Assembly: GCA_947311265.1 (NCBI GenBank)
Contig: CAMZKQ010000146.1
Span: forward strand, 1-14,462
DNA from: an uncultured Chlorobiota bacterium
GTDB lineage: Bacteria; Bacteroidota; Bacteroidia; Bacteroidales; JAADGE01
Length of the DNA: 14,462 nucleotides
Reading direction: 5' to 3'
Below, piece by piece: positions 7,730 through 14,462 of this stretch (position 1 is its first letter; every line of letters begins with the position of its first letter). The notes beneath the pieces were generated by a model. It was given only the letters and a program-made list of their open reading frames with translations, had not been told where the DNA came from and did not search any database. The position numbers and the translations under genes are program-made.

Positions 7730-8977
7730 CTACTCAAAATCGGGATAAAGTAAGTAGGATTTCCGCATTTTTTTATATGCTGAAAGTGGCTTTGCCCAAC
7801 TGGCTTTAATTTCAGATTCAGATGTTCCTGAAATAATTTGTGCTTGCAATTCGCTATTTCCTGCCAAAGCGTTAAACCAACTTGCGTTGGATATTAGGTC
7901 TTTTTTTTGGGGAAATTTTGATGCAAAATCAATTATGTATTTTAATGTAAATTTAATTGAGTCGGGGTTTGAGTTTTGTAAATCTATACCGTAGCACCTT
8001 TTTCCTTCTTGTATAGGATTGGTTTGCATGCCTTTAATATCTTTTGGAACAAAAGAAAAGTCGCCGAAATTTTTATCGGGATAGCCCACCACCTGAAAGG
8101 GGGATAATGTGCCTCGCCCGATGCTTACTTTTGTGGCCTCGAAAAAGCAAAGTGAAGGGTAGAGCCGAATGGCCACCATGTTGGGCAAATTTGGCGATGG
8201 TTTTACGGGCAAATTATAGTGCATAGAGTGCGTATAATTTTTAACAGGGATTACTGTAAGTAGGCATTTTTTATTGGCTTTTAGCCAATTTTCGCCATTT
8301 ATCATTCGGGCAAGCTCGCCCACGGTAAGCCCATGTACTATTGGGATAGGGTGCATACCTACAAAGGATTTATATTTTTCCTCTCGGATTGCCCCGTCAA
8401 TATAATCGCCTAGTGGGTTGGGGCGGTCTAAAACTAGGAACTCTTTTTGTGCTTCTGCACAGGCCTCCATCATGTAGTGCATACTGCTTATGTAGGTAAA
8501 AAAACGAACGCCAACATCTTGAATATCAAACACTACAACATCAATACCTTTTAGTTGCTCTTGTTTTGGCTTACGGTTTTTTCCGTACATGGCAATAATG
8601 GGTGTGCCTGTTTTTTTATCAATATTAGAGGCGAAATGCTTTCCCCTGTCCTGATTGCCTCGAAAGCCATGCTCGGGGGCAAATACTTTTACGACTTCAA
8701 TGTTGTTTTCTAAGAGAAAATCAAGGAGGTGTTTTCCGCCAGCCTGTGCGGAATGATTGACTAAAAGTGCCACTTTTTTAGTGCTTAAAAGATGTAGGTA
8801 TTTATCAGGGCGATTAGCTGCACAGATAATTTTTTTTGGTGTAGTTGTATCTTTAAGTGTCGTAACTTTTGCTACAGTCTTAATTTTAGCTGTTTGATTT
8901 TTTGCTTTTGAACTACCGCTTTGGCAGGAAAAAGAAAGGCTTAAAATGCAACAAAAAAAGGCAAGGTATTTAGACAT
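7730..8977 (-). CDS. namZ: DUF1343 / NamZ-type exo-beta-N-acetylmuramidase lipoprotein (GH171)
   Basis: A 415-residue exported protein with a short hydrophobic N-terminus ending in SFSC; Cys18 is a plausible, if not ideal, lipidation site, so the protein is probably anchored in an envelope membrane. The family motifs are all present: LLVNHSAQ at 71-78, APEHGFRG at 100-107 (conserved Glu102), DIQDVGVRFFTY at 151-162, and DRPNPLG at 184-190. NamZ of Bacillus and Tannerella takes single N-acetylmuramic acid units off the non-reducing end of peptidoglycan fragments, for cell-wall recycling. Length (about 400) is normal for the family. The gene starts 6 nt after the cyclase stop on the same strand, so they form an operon; it converges with the ammonia-lyase gene with only 17 nt between stops and no clear terminator there. 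The region between the lipid anchor and residue ~50 is a Lys/Thr-rich linker. Confidence 0.9.
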   Translation of the reverse strand: MSKYLAFFCCILSLSFSCQSGSSKAKNQTAKIKTVAKVTTLKDTTTPKKIICAANRPDKYLHLLSTKKVALLVNHSAQAGGKHLLDFLLENNIEVVKVFAPEHGFRGNQDRGKHFASNIDKKTGTPIIAMYGKNRKPKQEQLKGIDVVVFDIQDVGVRFFTYISSMHYMMEACAEAQKEFLVLDRPNPLGDYIDGAIREEKYKSFVGMHPIPIVHGLTVGELARMINGENWLKANKKCLLTVIPVKNYTHSMHYNLPVKPSPNLPNMVAIRLYPSLCFFEATKVSIGRGTLSPFQVVGYPDKNFGDFSFVPKDIKGMQTNPIQEGKRCYGIDLQNSNPDSIKFTLKYIIDFASKFPQKKDLISNASWFNALAGNSELQAQIISGTSESEIKASWAKPLSAYKKMRKSYLLYPDFE

Positions 8978-8983
8978 CTAATT

Positions 8984-10141
8984 TTAGTAAGTGGATAGGA
9001 TTTTCTTAAATGCGATGTTTGGCTGGGTATTATCAGATTCGATGCAATATTCTGGTTTTAAACCATTTACAAAATACATATCAATATCACCTTTGTTTTT
9101 TGCAGGGATTTTACCTCGGTAAGTACAGTCGAAATATTCTTTAATATGTTCGTAGGTTTCGCCAGAGATATTTACTTTTTCAATTTCTCCGGAGCTTTCC
9201 ATACGGCTTGCTGTATTAACGGCATCGCCCCAAATATCATAGGTAAATTTTTTCTTGCCGATAACTCCTGCAATTACTCGCCCTGTATGTATGCCCAAGC
9301 GAAGTGGCCATGGGGCTTGCTGTGCCTGTACACGTAGTTTGTTGTACCCATTTGTAAATTTCTGAATTTCGAGGGCGGCTAAAACAGTGTCAATGGGGTT
9401 ACTTTTATTGCGAAGAGGCAAGCCGCCAACGCACATATAGGCATCGCCGATTGTTTTTATTTTTTCAATAAAGTGTTTCTCGGTAATTTCATCAAACTTC
9501 TCGAAGAAAATACTAAGTTCTTTAATTATTTCCTCTGGTGCTAATTTTGTTGATATTGATGTAAACCCCTTAAAATCAGTAAATAGTATGCTTACCATTC
9601 GGTATTTTTTGGCATCTGCCTTGCCTTTGAATTTTAACTGCTCGGCAATCTCGAAAGGGAAAATATTATTTAATAAATCATCGGTTCTTTTTACTGCATT
9701 TTGTAATTCAACTTTTTGGGTTTCTAGCTCGTCGGTTTGGCGTGCCATTTCTTTTAGCAATTTGTAAAGCGATAAAATGGACTTTACCCGCATTGACAGT
9801 TCTGTATCTCTGATTGGTTTTTTTATAAAATCGGCGGCTCCTTCATCAAATGCTTTTTCAATATTGTCTTTTTCGGTAAGAATTATAACCGGAATATCAA
9901 TTGTATTTATGTTGTTTTTTAACTGTCTTAATATTTCAAAACCTTGCCCGTTTTCAATCTCAATATCTAAGATAAAAACATCTGGGACTTCTTTTTCTGC
10001 AAGCTCTATAGCTTGTTCTGTAGTGTGGGCAAAAATTACAGTATATTGCTGCAACATGGCATTAAATACAGATTGGATCTGATGCATTACGACTTGGTCG
10101 TCGTCGGCAACAAGTATTTTGTATGTTTCAATTAATTGCAT
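8984..10141 (-). CDS. Response-regulator receiver–class III adenylate cyclase
   Basis: A 385-residue cytoplasmic protein. The receiver domain spans about 6-125: acidic pocket Asp13-Asp15, phospho-acceptor Asp59 (FILDIEI), Thr89 and Lys108-Pro109. A helical coiled-coil linker (about 125-160, with the cyclase transducer-like NIFPFEIAEQLK) leads to a class III cyclase domain at about 180-360. Metal ligands are Asp189 (LFTDFKGF) and Asp233 (IGDAYM); Lys229 and Asp302 (YDIWGD) are the adenine-selecting pair of adenylate cyclases, where guanylate cyclases have Glu and Cys; Asn309 and Arg313 are the transition-state pair. All residues needed for activity in a homodimer are there. Phosphorylation of Asp59 by a kinase, not seen next to it, would set cAMP output. 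It is first in a two-gene operon with namZ (6 nt). The start ATG at 10141 puts the receiver six residues from the N-terminus, as expected. Confidence 0.92.
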   Translation of the reverse strand: MQLIETYKILVADDDQVVMHQIQSVFNAMLQQYTVIFAHTTEQAIELAEKEVPDVFILDIEIENGQGFEILRQLKNNINTIDIPVIILTEKDNIEKAFDEGAADFIKKPIRDTELSMRVKSILSLYKLLKEMARQTDELETQKVELQNAVKRTDDLLNNIFPFEIAEQLKFKGKADAKKYRMVSILFTDFKGFTSISTKLAPEEIIKELSIFFEKFDEITEKHFIEKIKTIGDAYMCVGGLPLRNKSNPIDTVLAALEIQKFTNGYNKLRVQAQQAPWPLRLGIHTGRVIAGVIGKKKFTYDIWGDAVNTASRMESSGEIEKVNISGETYEHIKEYFDCTYRGKIPAKNKGDIDMYFVNGLKPEYCIESDNTQPNIAFKKILSTY

Positions 10142-10163
10142 ATATTTTTACCAGGTAGGGATT

Positions 10164-10184
10164 TGTAAAGATAGCTTTTATCTT
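10164..10184. promoter_or_regulatory. Inverted repeat TAAAGATA–5 nt–TATCTTTA in the divergent spacer
   Basis: Arms of 8 nt pair perfectly (10164-10171 with 10177-10184) about 23 nt upstream of the cyclase ATG. On the minus strand it reads TAAAGATA...TATCTTTA, and TATCTTTA is one base off the TAnnTTTG -7 box. It may be an operator or a small leader hairpin of the cyclase–namZ unit; A/T-rich composition makes chance possible. Confidence 0.3.
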
Positions 10185-10199
10185 TAAATTTAAAATAAA

Positions 10200-10218
10200 A
10201 ACGAAGCCTTTTTTCGTT
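10200..10218 (-). promoter_or_regulatory. Terminator-like hairpin in the cyclase leader/divergent spacer
   Basis: AACGAA (10200-10205) pairs with TTCGTT (10213-10218) across a 7-nt loop. On the minus strand the hairpin is followed by a T-rich stretch (TTTTATTTT), as in a weak intrinsic terminator or attenuator, yet no minus-strand gene ends upstream of it, since the ROK gene is on the plus strand. If transcription of the cyclase begins to the right of it, it would be in the leader. Confidence 0.25.
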
Positions 10219-10303
10219 CATTAGGGTAAAAAGATGGTAAATAATTAAACAAATTTGATTTTTTTAATACTTTGCAATATTATTTAAGAATAATTTTTGA
10301 ACA

Positions 10304-11278
10304 ATGAAAAAAATAGTCATTGGTATAGATATTGGAGGAACGAATACAGCTTTTGGCTTGGTCGAAAAGCATGGAGAGGTGGTGGCTAAAAGTTCAATTC
10401 CAACGCAAGGATATTCTGGTGCAGAGGAGTTTACAAGAGTGCTTTGCAAGGCAATAAAGCAACTAATTTTAAGGTGTACTGAAAAGTATAAACTTGTAGG
10501 GGCAGGTGTTGGTGCTCCGAATGGGAATTTTTTAACTGGCACTATTGATTTTGCACCCAACCTAAAATGGGGCAATATTGTACCGCTTGCCAAGATGATA
10601 AAAAACGAGCTGAGAGTTCCTGTAAAACTCACTAACGATGCAAATGCAGGTGCATTAGGCGAATTGCTTTTTGGTGGGGCAGAAAATAAAAAAGATTTTA
10701 TTTTTATAACCTTAGGTACAGGTCTGGGTAGCGGTATTGTATCGGGTGGGAAGATTATTTATGGGCATGATGGTTTTGCAGGCGAAATGGGGCATGTTAT
10801 TGTGAAAAAAAACGGGCGAAAATGTGGCTGTGGGCGGAAAGGTTGTTTGGAAACTTATGTCTCGGCAACTGGGATAATCCGCACAGCAAAGCAGTTATTG
10901 AAGCACGATAAAAACAGTAGCTTACATCAAATAAAGCATAATGAAATAAATGGTTTGGAAATTTATAAAGCTGCAAAAAACAATGATAAAGTGGCTATTG
11001 AGTCCTTTGATTTTACGGCAAAAATACTTGGTAAAGCAATAGCTAATGCGGCGGCATATCTTAGCCCAGAAGCTGTATTCTTATTTGGTGGGCTGGCCAA
11101 TGCACACGAACTTTTGCTAAAACCTGTAAAAAAATATATGGAGGAAAACCTAATGCCTATTTACAAAAATAAAATTGAAATAGTACAGTCTGAACTAAAA
11201 GAAGGAGAGGCGGCAATTGCAGGAGCAGGGGCGTTAATTTATAAATATTTAGCAACACAATCAAGCACTAAAAATTGA
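10304..11278 (+). CDS. ROK-family sugar kinase (glucokinase-like)
   Basis: A 324-residue cytoplasmic kinase with no N-terminal helix-turn-helix, so an enzyme rather than a NagC/Mlc-type repressor. The phosphate-binding motif DIGGTNT is at 9-15, the catalytic base Asp112 is in LTNDANAGALGE, the second ATP motif GTGLGSGIV is at 138-146, and the zinc site is His164 with Cys174, Cys176 and Cys181 (CGCGRKGC). Glu161 (in GEMGH) and Glu183 (CLE) would hold the sugar. It would phosphorylate glucose at O6, or a related sugar such as an N-acetyl-hexosamine; sequence alone does not settle which. It is transcribed away from the cyclase–namZ operon, 162 nt apart, and PhoH follows on the same strand after 61 nt, a gap holding only a weak hairpin (CCACT/AGTGG, 11298-11312). 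No consensus promoter was found in front of it. Confidence 0.88.
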   Translation: MKKIVIGIDIGGTNTAFGLVEKHGEVVAKSSIPTQGYSGAEEFTRVLCKAIKQLILRCTEKYKLVGAGVGAPNGNFLTGTIDFAPNLKWGNIVPLAKMIKNELRVPVKLTNDANAGALGELLFGGAENKKDFIFITLGTGLGSGIVSGGKIIYGHDGFAGEMGHVIVKKNGRKCGCGRKGCLETYVSATGIIRTAKQLLKHDKNSSLHQIKHNEINGLEIYKAAKNNDKVAIESFDFTAKILGKAIANAAAYLSPEAVFLFGGLANAHELLLKPVKKYMEENLMPIYKNKIEIVQSELKEGEAAIAGAGALIYKYLATQSSTKN

Positions 11279-11339
11279 ACTGAAGTGGGCATTTCTACCA
11301 CTGCAATAGTGGCAAAATTCACCCAAAAAAATAAATATT

Positions 11340-12680
11340 ATGGCTGAAAATAACATCAAAATTTTTATCTTGGATACCAATGTTATCCTGCACGACTTTA
11401 AAAGTATTTTTCATTTTGAAGAGAATGATATTGTAATACCAATAACGGTGCTAGAGGAGTTAGACAGGTTTAAAAAAGGCAACGATTTAGTTAATTTCCA
11501 TGCCCGAGAGTTTATGCGAGATTTGGATAAATTATCAGGCGAAAGCCTTTTTGCTGGCGGGGTAAGGCTAGGAGAAGACAGGGGCTTACTATTTATCGAA
11601 ACAGGCAAGCCATTTACAGCGGCTATGGAAGAGTCGTTTAGCGAAAAAACGGCAGACCATCGCATCTTAGCAGTTGCGGTGTACTATAAAAACAAATATC
11701 CCGAAAGGAAAACCGTGCTTGTAACGCAGGATATTAATTTGAGAATGAAGGCTAAATCGCTAGGAATGGCTGCCGAAGATTACCAAACTAATAAAATAAC
11801 AAACATAAAATCAATAACCAAAGGCACTAGCACCTTTACAGGTATTAATGATCAATTAATATCGAAACTATACAAAAGCACCGAAGGGGTGGATTATAGC
11901 AACTTTAACCTAGAGCCAGCACCACAGCCCAACGACTACTTTGTTTTGAAGGGCAGTAACTCGAGTGCATTGGCTACTTTTTGCAAAGCAACACAAACAG
12001 TACGGAAGGTTAATAAAACAAAAGCTTATGGCATAAAACCCAGAAATTCAGAGCAAACCTTTGCCCTTGATGCCCTACTAAACCCTGATGTTAAACTCGT
12101 TTCCATAACAGGAAAAGCAGGAACAGGAAAAACACTTTTGGCATTAGCAGCAGCTTTGCAACAAAGAAAAAGTTTTGAACAGGTACTTTTGGCACGCCCT
12201 TTGGTTGCACTATCTAATAGCGACTTAGGTTTTTTGCCTGGCGACCAAAAAGCAAAAATAAGCCCTTATATGCAGCCATTGTTCGATAATCTAAATGTAA
12301 TTAAACAACAATTTGGGCGACAAAGCAAGAGTACGGCAAGGATAGAAGACATGTTAAAAACCGAACAATTATTAATAACACCTTTGGCTTATATCCGAGG
12401 CAGGAGTTTATCCAAGGTGTTTTTTATTATTGATGAAGCACAAAATTTAACACCACACGAAGTAAAAACAATAATAACCAGAGCTGGCGAAGGCACTAAA
12501 ATAGTCTTTACTGGCGATATAAATCAAATTGACTCTCCGTATTTAGATAAAAAATCTAACGGACTTAGTTATCTAACCAACAAAATGCAAGGGCAAAATA
12601 TATTTGCACATGTAAACCTATCGAAAGGCGAACGCAGTTTCCTTTCCGATTTGGCAAGCGACTTATTAAAAAGTAAATAA
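11340..12680 (+). CDS. PIN–PhoH ATPase / ribonuclease (PhoH2 type)
   Basis: A 446-residue fusion. The N-terminal PIN ribonuclease domain (about 6-150) shows the acidic set Asp12 (LDTNV), Glu39/Glu40 (VLEELD), Asp106 (ADHRILA) and Asp131 (TQDINLR). The C-terminal PhoH domain (about 235-440) is an SF1-helicase-like ATPase: Walker A GKAGTGKT at 258-265, Walker B FFIIDEAQN at 361-369, and a sensor-like FTGDINQID at 390-398. Such PIN–PhoH proteins unwind and cut RNA in mycobacteria, where a small upstream gene (PhoAT) restrains them; no such small ORF precedes this one. The next gene starts 4 nt after its stop, so the two are co-transcribed. Start choice is clear: the ATG at 11340 places the PIN aspartate at residue 12. 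Confidence 0.93.
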   Translation: MAENNIKIFILDTNVILHDFKSIFHFEENDIVIPITVLEELDRFKKGNDLVNFHAREFMRDLDKLSGESLFAGGVRLGEDRGLLFIETGKPFTAAMEESFSEKTADHRILAVAVYYKNKYPERKTVLVTQDINLRMKAKSLGMAAEDYQTNKITNIKSITKGTSTFTGINDQLISKLYKSTEGVDYSNFNLEPAPQPNDYFVLKGSNSSALATFCKATQTVRKVNKTKAYGIKPRNSEQTFALDALLNPDVKLVSITGKAGTGKTLLALAAALQQRKSFEQVLLARPLVALSNSDLGFLPGDQKAKISPYMQPLFDNLNVIKQQFGRQSKSTARIEDMLKTEQLLITPLAYIRGRSLSKVFFIIDEAQNLTPHEVKTIITRAGEGTKIVFTGDINQIDSPYLDKKSNGLSYLTNKMQGQNIFAHVNLSKGERSFLSDLASDLLKSK

Positions 12681-12684
12681 TATT

Positions 12685-13074
12685 ATGGAAAATTACACTA
12701 TCACAGACTCCGAAGAAGGACACTTTACAACTCCACGCATACATTTTGATGCGGAAACAGGAGTTTGCGAAATTGCAGGCGAAGCCTACATGGAAGATGC
12801 AATGACCTTCTTTATGCCCTCTTTCGATTGGCTAAAAAAGTTTAGCAAAGAACAAAAAGACAAACCGCTAGACATGACAATCAAACTGACCTATTTTAAT
12901 ACTAGTGCATCAAAAGCTCTATACGAGATAGTATGTATCCTTAAAGATTTTATTGATATTGGAGGGAACGTAAAAGTACAATGGCATTTCGACGAAAATG
13001 AACCCGAAGCATTAGAGGACATTGAAGATATTATGATTGAAACTGATGTTGAAATTAAGATGATACCAGTTTAG
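12685..13074 (+). CDS. SiaC-family (DUF1987) regulatory phosphoprotein
   Basis: A 129-residue cytoplasmic protein of the SiaC/DUF1987 family. The hallmark is TYFNTSASKALYEI at 69-82; Thr73 lines up with the threonine that is phosphorylated in Pseudomonas aeruginosa SiaC. There, unphosphorylated SiaC binds and activates the diguanylate cyclase SiaD, the kinase SiaB adds phosphate and the phosphatase SiaA removes it. The N-terminal TPRIHFDAETGVCEI and IxGEAYMED segments are also typical. No SiaA, SiaB or GGDEF protein is in the window, and in Bacteroidota SiaC homologues often feed other outputs, so the target is unknown. It begins 4 nt after the PIN–PhoH stop, which points to translational coupling and possibly to a shared stress role. 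Length is normal for the family. Confidence 0.88.
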   Translation: MENYTITDSEEGHFTTPRIHFDAETGVCEIAGEAYMEDAMTFFMPSFDWLKKFSKEQKDKPLDMTIKLTYFNTSASKALYEIVCILKDFIDIGGNVKVQWHFDENEPEALEDIEDIMIETDVEIKMIPV

Positions 13075-13102
13075 ACCTTGCGTGCAAAATAAATACAACT
13101 AA

Positions 13103-13126
13103 AACTAAACGCCTATGAGTTTAGTT
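13103..13126 (+). terminator. Hairpin AACTAAAC/GTTTAGTT after the SiaC-like gene
   Basis: Perfect 8-bp arms (13103-13110, 13119-13126) with an 8-nt loop, 29 nt past the stop of the SiaC-like gene. Its place suits transcription termination of the phoH–siaC unit, but no T-tract follows (GGGTAAG comes next), so an intrinsic terminator is doubtful; an RNA 3'-end or protein-binding site is possible. Confidence 0.35.
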
Positions 13127-13139
13127 GGGTAAGTATGCC

Positions 13140-13151
13140 CATAATATTATG
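13140..13151. promoter_or_regulatory. 12-bp perfect palindrome CATAATATTATG
   Basis: A full dyad without spacer in the 178-nt gap before the YjbQ-like gene, about 100 nt from its ATG. It is A/T-rich and could bind a dimeric regulator, though palindromes of this kind are not rare in such DNA. No TAnnTTTG box was found around it. Confidence 0.25.
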
Positions 13152-13252
13152 TGTCAATAAACTTTTAAAGAATGTGAGTATATCCAGTATCATATTTATT
13201 ATCAGCTACTTGCATACACTCAACTAAATACAGCCTGTTAAAAAAACACAAA

Positions 13253-13669
13253 ATGAAATCATACAGAAAAGAGCTTTGGTTTGATATAAAAAAGCGGCGT
13301 GAGTTTATAAACATCACAGCAGAAATTCGTAACTGCCTTAGCGAAAGTGGTATAAAGGAAGGCTTTGTACTTGTAAATGCAATGCACATTACAGCAAGTG
13401 TATTTATAAACGATGATGAATCAGGCTTACACCATGACTTTGAAATATGGCTAGAAGGTCTTGCCCCCGAAAAACCATATTCTCGTTATCAACATAATTC
13501 CTACGAAGACAATGGAGATGCCCACCTAAAGCGAACAATAATGGGCAGAGAAGTTGTTGTTGCAATTACCAAAGGCAAGCTAGATTTTGGCCCTTGGGAG
13601 CAAATTTTTTATGGCGAATTTGATGGAAAACGAAAAAAAAGAATACTGGTTAAGATTATCGGAGAATAA
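13253..13669 (+). CDS. YjbQ / UPF0047 family protein
   Basis: A 138-residue single-domain protein, the usual length for YjbQ (UPF0047). The family signatures are clear: NAMHITASVFINDDE at 42-56 (His45), HNSYEDNGDAHLK at 81-93 (His81, His91), and KGKLDFGPWEQIFYGEFDG at 107-125. Members fold as a trimeric beta-rich barrel with conserved histidines in a likely metal site; weak thiamine-phosphate synthase activity has been reported for some, but the true role is not settled. It has its own spacer of 178 nt upstream and is followed 26 nt later by the sensor gene, which need not be related. The alternative of a different start is unlikely: the ATG at 13253 gives the standard N-terminus. Confidence 0.9.
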   Translation: MKSYRKELWFDIKKRREFINITAEIRNCLSESGIKEGFVLVNAMHITASVFINDDESGLHHDFEIWLEGLAPEKPYSRYQHNSYEDNGDAHLKRTIMGREVVVAITKGKLDFGPWEQIFYGEFDGKRKKRILVKIIGE

Positions 13670-13695
13670 AACTCTTACATTATTATAAGGTGCTT

Positions 13696-14462
13696 ATGAA
13701 AAAATATATAATCATATTCTTTTTACTATGCCTTGACAGTAGCCTATTTTCGCAAGCCCCAAAAATAAAATTTGAACACATTTCGCTTGAACAGGGGCTT
13801 TCCCAAACCTCCATTTTAGATATTGTACAAGACGAAAAAGGCTTCCTTTGGTTCGCCACACTAGACGGGCTGAACAAATTCGACGGTTATAAAATGACCG
13901 TTTACTCCAATAACCCAGACGACACTACTGCCCTATCCGACAATGTTCTAAATTCCCTACTAGTTAATCGTTTTAAAGGCGAAGAAACATTTTGGGTAGG
14001 CACTGCTGGGCAAGGCCTCTGTAAGTACAATAAAATCCATGATAATTTTACCACCTTCGCGCACCAGCGAGAAAATGAAAACTCACTCTCGTCCAATAAA
14101 ATTACAGGGCTGCTAGGAAAAGGAGCATCAATTTGGGTAGGCACACAGGCAGGGCTAAATAAATTTGATGTGGAAACACAAACCGTAAAACGGTTTATCT
14201 TTAACAAAACAGGTGTAGAAAAAGACGATATTAATTATATCACAGGAATTTCAGGCGATAAGTTTGGAAATATCTGGGTGGGCACAAATGCAGGGCTAGT
14301 AAAAATTGAAAAATCAGGAAAGATTAACTATCTCGAAAATATTGCAAATCTTGGTAACCAAAAAATATCGGCAGTGTATGCCGAAAAAGCCGATAAAATT
14401 TGGCTAGCCACCTCAAAGGGACTTTTCTTTCTGGATACAAAATCTAGGCAACTAAAAAAAAC
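13696..14462 (+). CDS. Two-component-regulator propeller sensor protein (3' end outside window)
   Basis: The frame is open from the ATG at 13696 to the right edge (255 codons). A signal peptide is at 1-20 (KK, hydrophobic core, LFSQ). From about residue 27 it carries repeats of the two-component-regulator propeller type: LDIVQDEKGFLWFATLDGLN, ETFWVGTAGQGLCKYN, ASIWVGTQAGLNKFD, GNIWVGTNAGLVKIE and KIWLATSKGLFFLD, each with the W-x-[GA]-T-x-x-G-L core. In Bacteroidota such a propeller is normally the periplasmic sensor of a long protein that continues with a Y_Y_Y domain, a membrane helix and a histidine kinase or other signalling domain; that part lies beyond the edge, so the output is unknown. 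AAGG at 13687-13690, five nt before the ATG, could serve as a Shine–Dalgarno. Spacing from the YjbQ-like gene is 26 nt, so read-through is possible. Confidence 0.88.
   Translation, partial: MKKYIIIFFLLCLDSSLFSQAPKIKFEHISLEQGLSQTSILDIVQDEKGFLWFATLDGLNKFDGYKMTVYSNNPDDTTALSDNVLNSLLVNRFKGEETFWVGTAGQGLCKYNKIHDNFTTFAHQRENENSLSSNKITGLLGKGASIWVGTQAGLNKFDVETQTVKRFIFNKTGVEKDDINYITGISGDKFGNIWVGTNAGLVKIEKSGKINYLENIANLGNQKISAVYAEKADKIWLATSKGLFFLDTKSRQLKK

Noticed and set aside
11298..11312. Hairpin CCACT-GCAAT-AGTGG between the ROK and PhoH genes
   Set aside because: Only five base pairs and no T-tract; too weak to call a terminator or attenuator.
11411..11665. Minus-strand 84-codon ORF inside phoH
   Set aside because: Serine-rich antisense shadow of the PIN domain with no features of its own.

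Overview
The window looks like chromosomal DNA of an AT-rich member of the Bacteroidota (Cytophagales/Flavobacteriia-like). The reasons are gene content and signals: PD40–OmpA outer-membrane proteins that follow the PorE layout, a HAMP-less sensor kinase, a two-component-regulator propeller protein, a DUF1343/NamZ lipoprotein, a SiaC-family protein, and one good Bacteroidota-type promoter (TTTG, 18 nt, TATATTTG). I see no rRNA, tRNA, CRISPR array, complete insertion sequence or prophage.

Left block (1-5859, all minus strand). A promoter at 5859-5830 drives an Rpn-type PD-(D/E)XK nuclease/transposase-like gene (5791-4751). It is followed after 35 nt by a TPR–PD40–regulatory–OmpA protein (4715-2709) and after 3 nt more by a membrane histidine kinase (2705-1194). 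A second PD40 protein with a similar start and layout (1084-1) follows and leaves the window. The kinase therefore sits between two related cell-envelope proteins.

Middle block (5860-7712). A roughly 400-bp AT-rich spacer with an inverted repeat precedes a histidine-ammonia-lyase-like gene. Its reading frame is broken at codon 45 by an A8 run that ends in TAG. A -1 shift joins two frames into a 507-residue protein whose key residues fall at or very near their positions in Pseudomonas HutH, so the break is a single indel, a sequencing error or a recoding site.

Right-middle block (7730-11278). A receiver–adenylate cyclase gene and a NamZ (exo-muramidase) lipoprotein gene, 6 nt apart, run leftward. 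A ROK sugar kinase is divergent from them. Together they suggest, but do not prove, cAMP signalling next to cell-wall sugar recycling.

Right block (11340-14462, plus strand). A PIN–PhoH ATPase/ribonuclease and a SiaC-like phosphoprotein form a tight pair (4 nt). After a spacer rich in inverted repeats come a YjbQ-family protein and the start of a propeller-type sensor protein that runs off the right edge.
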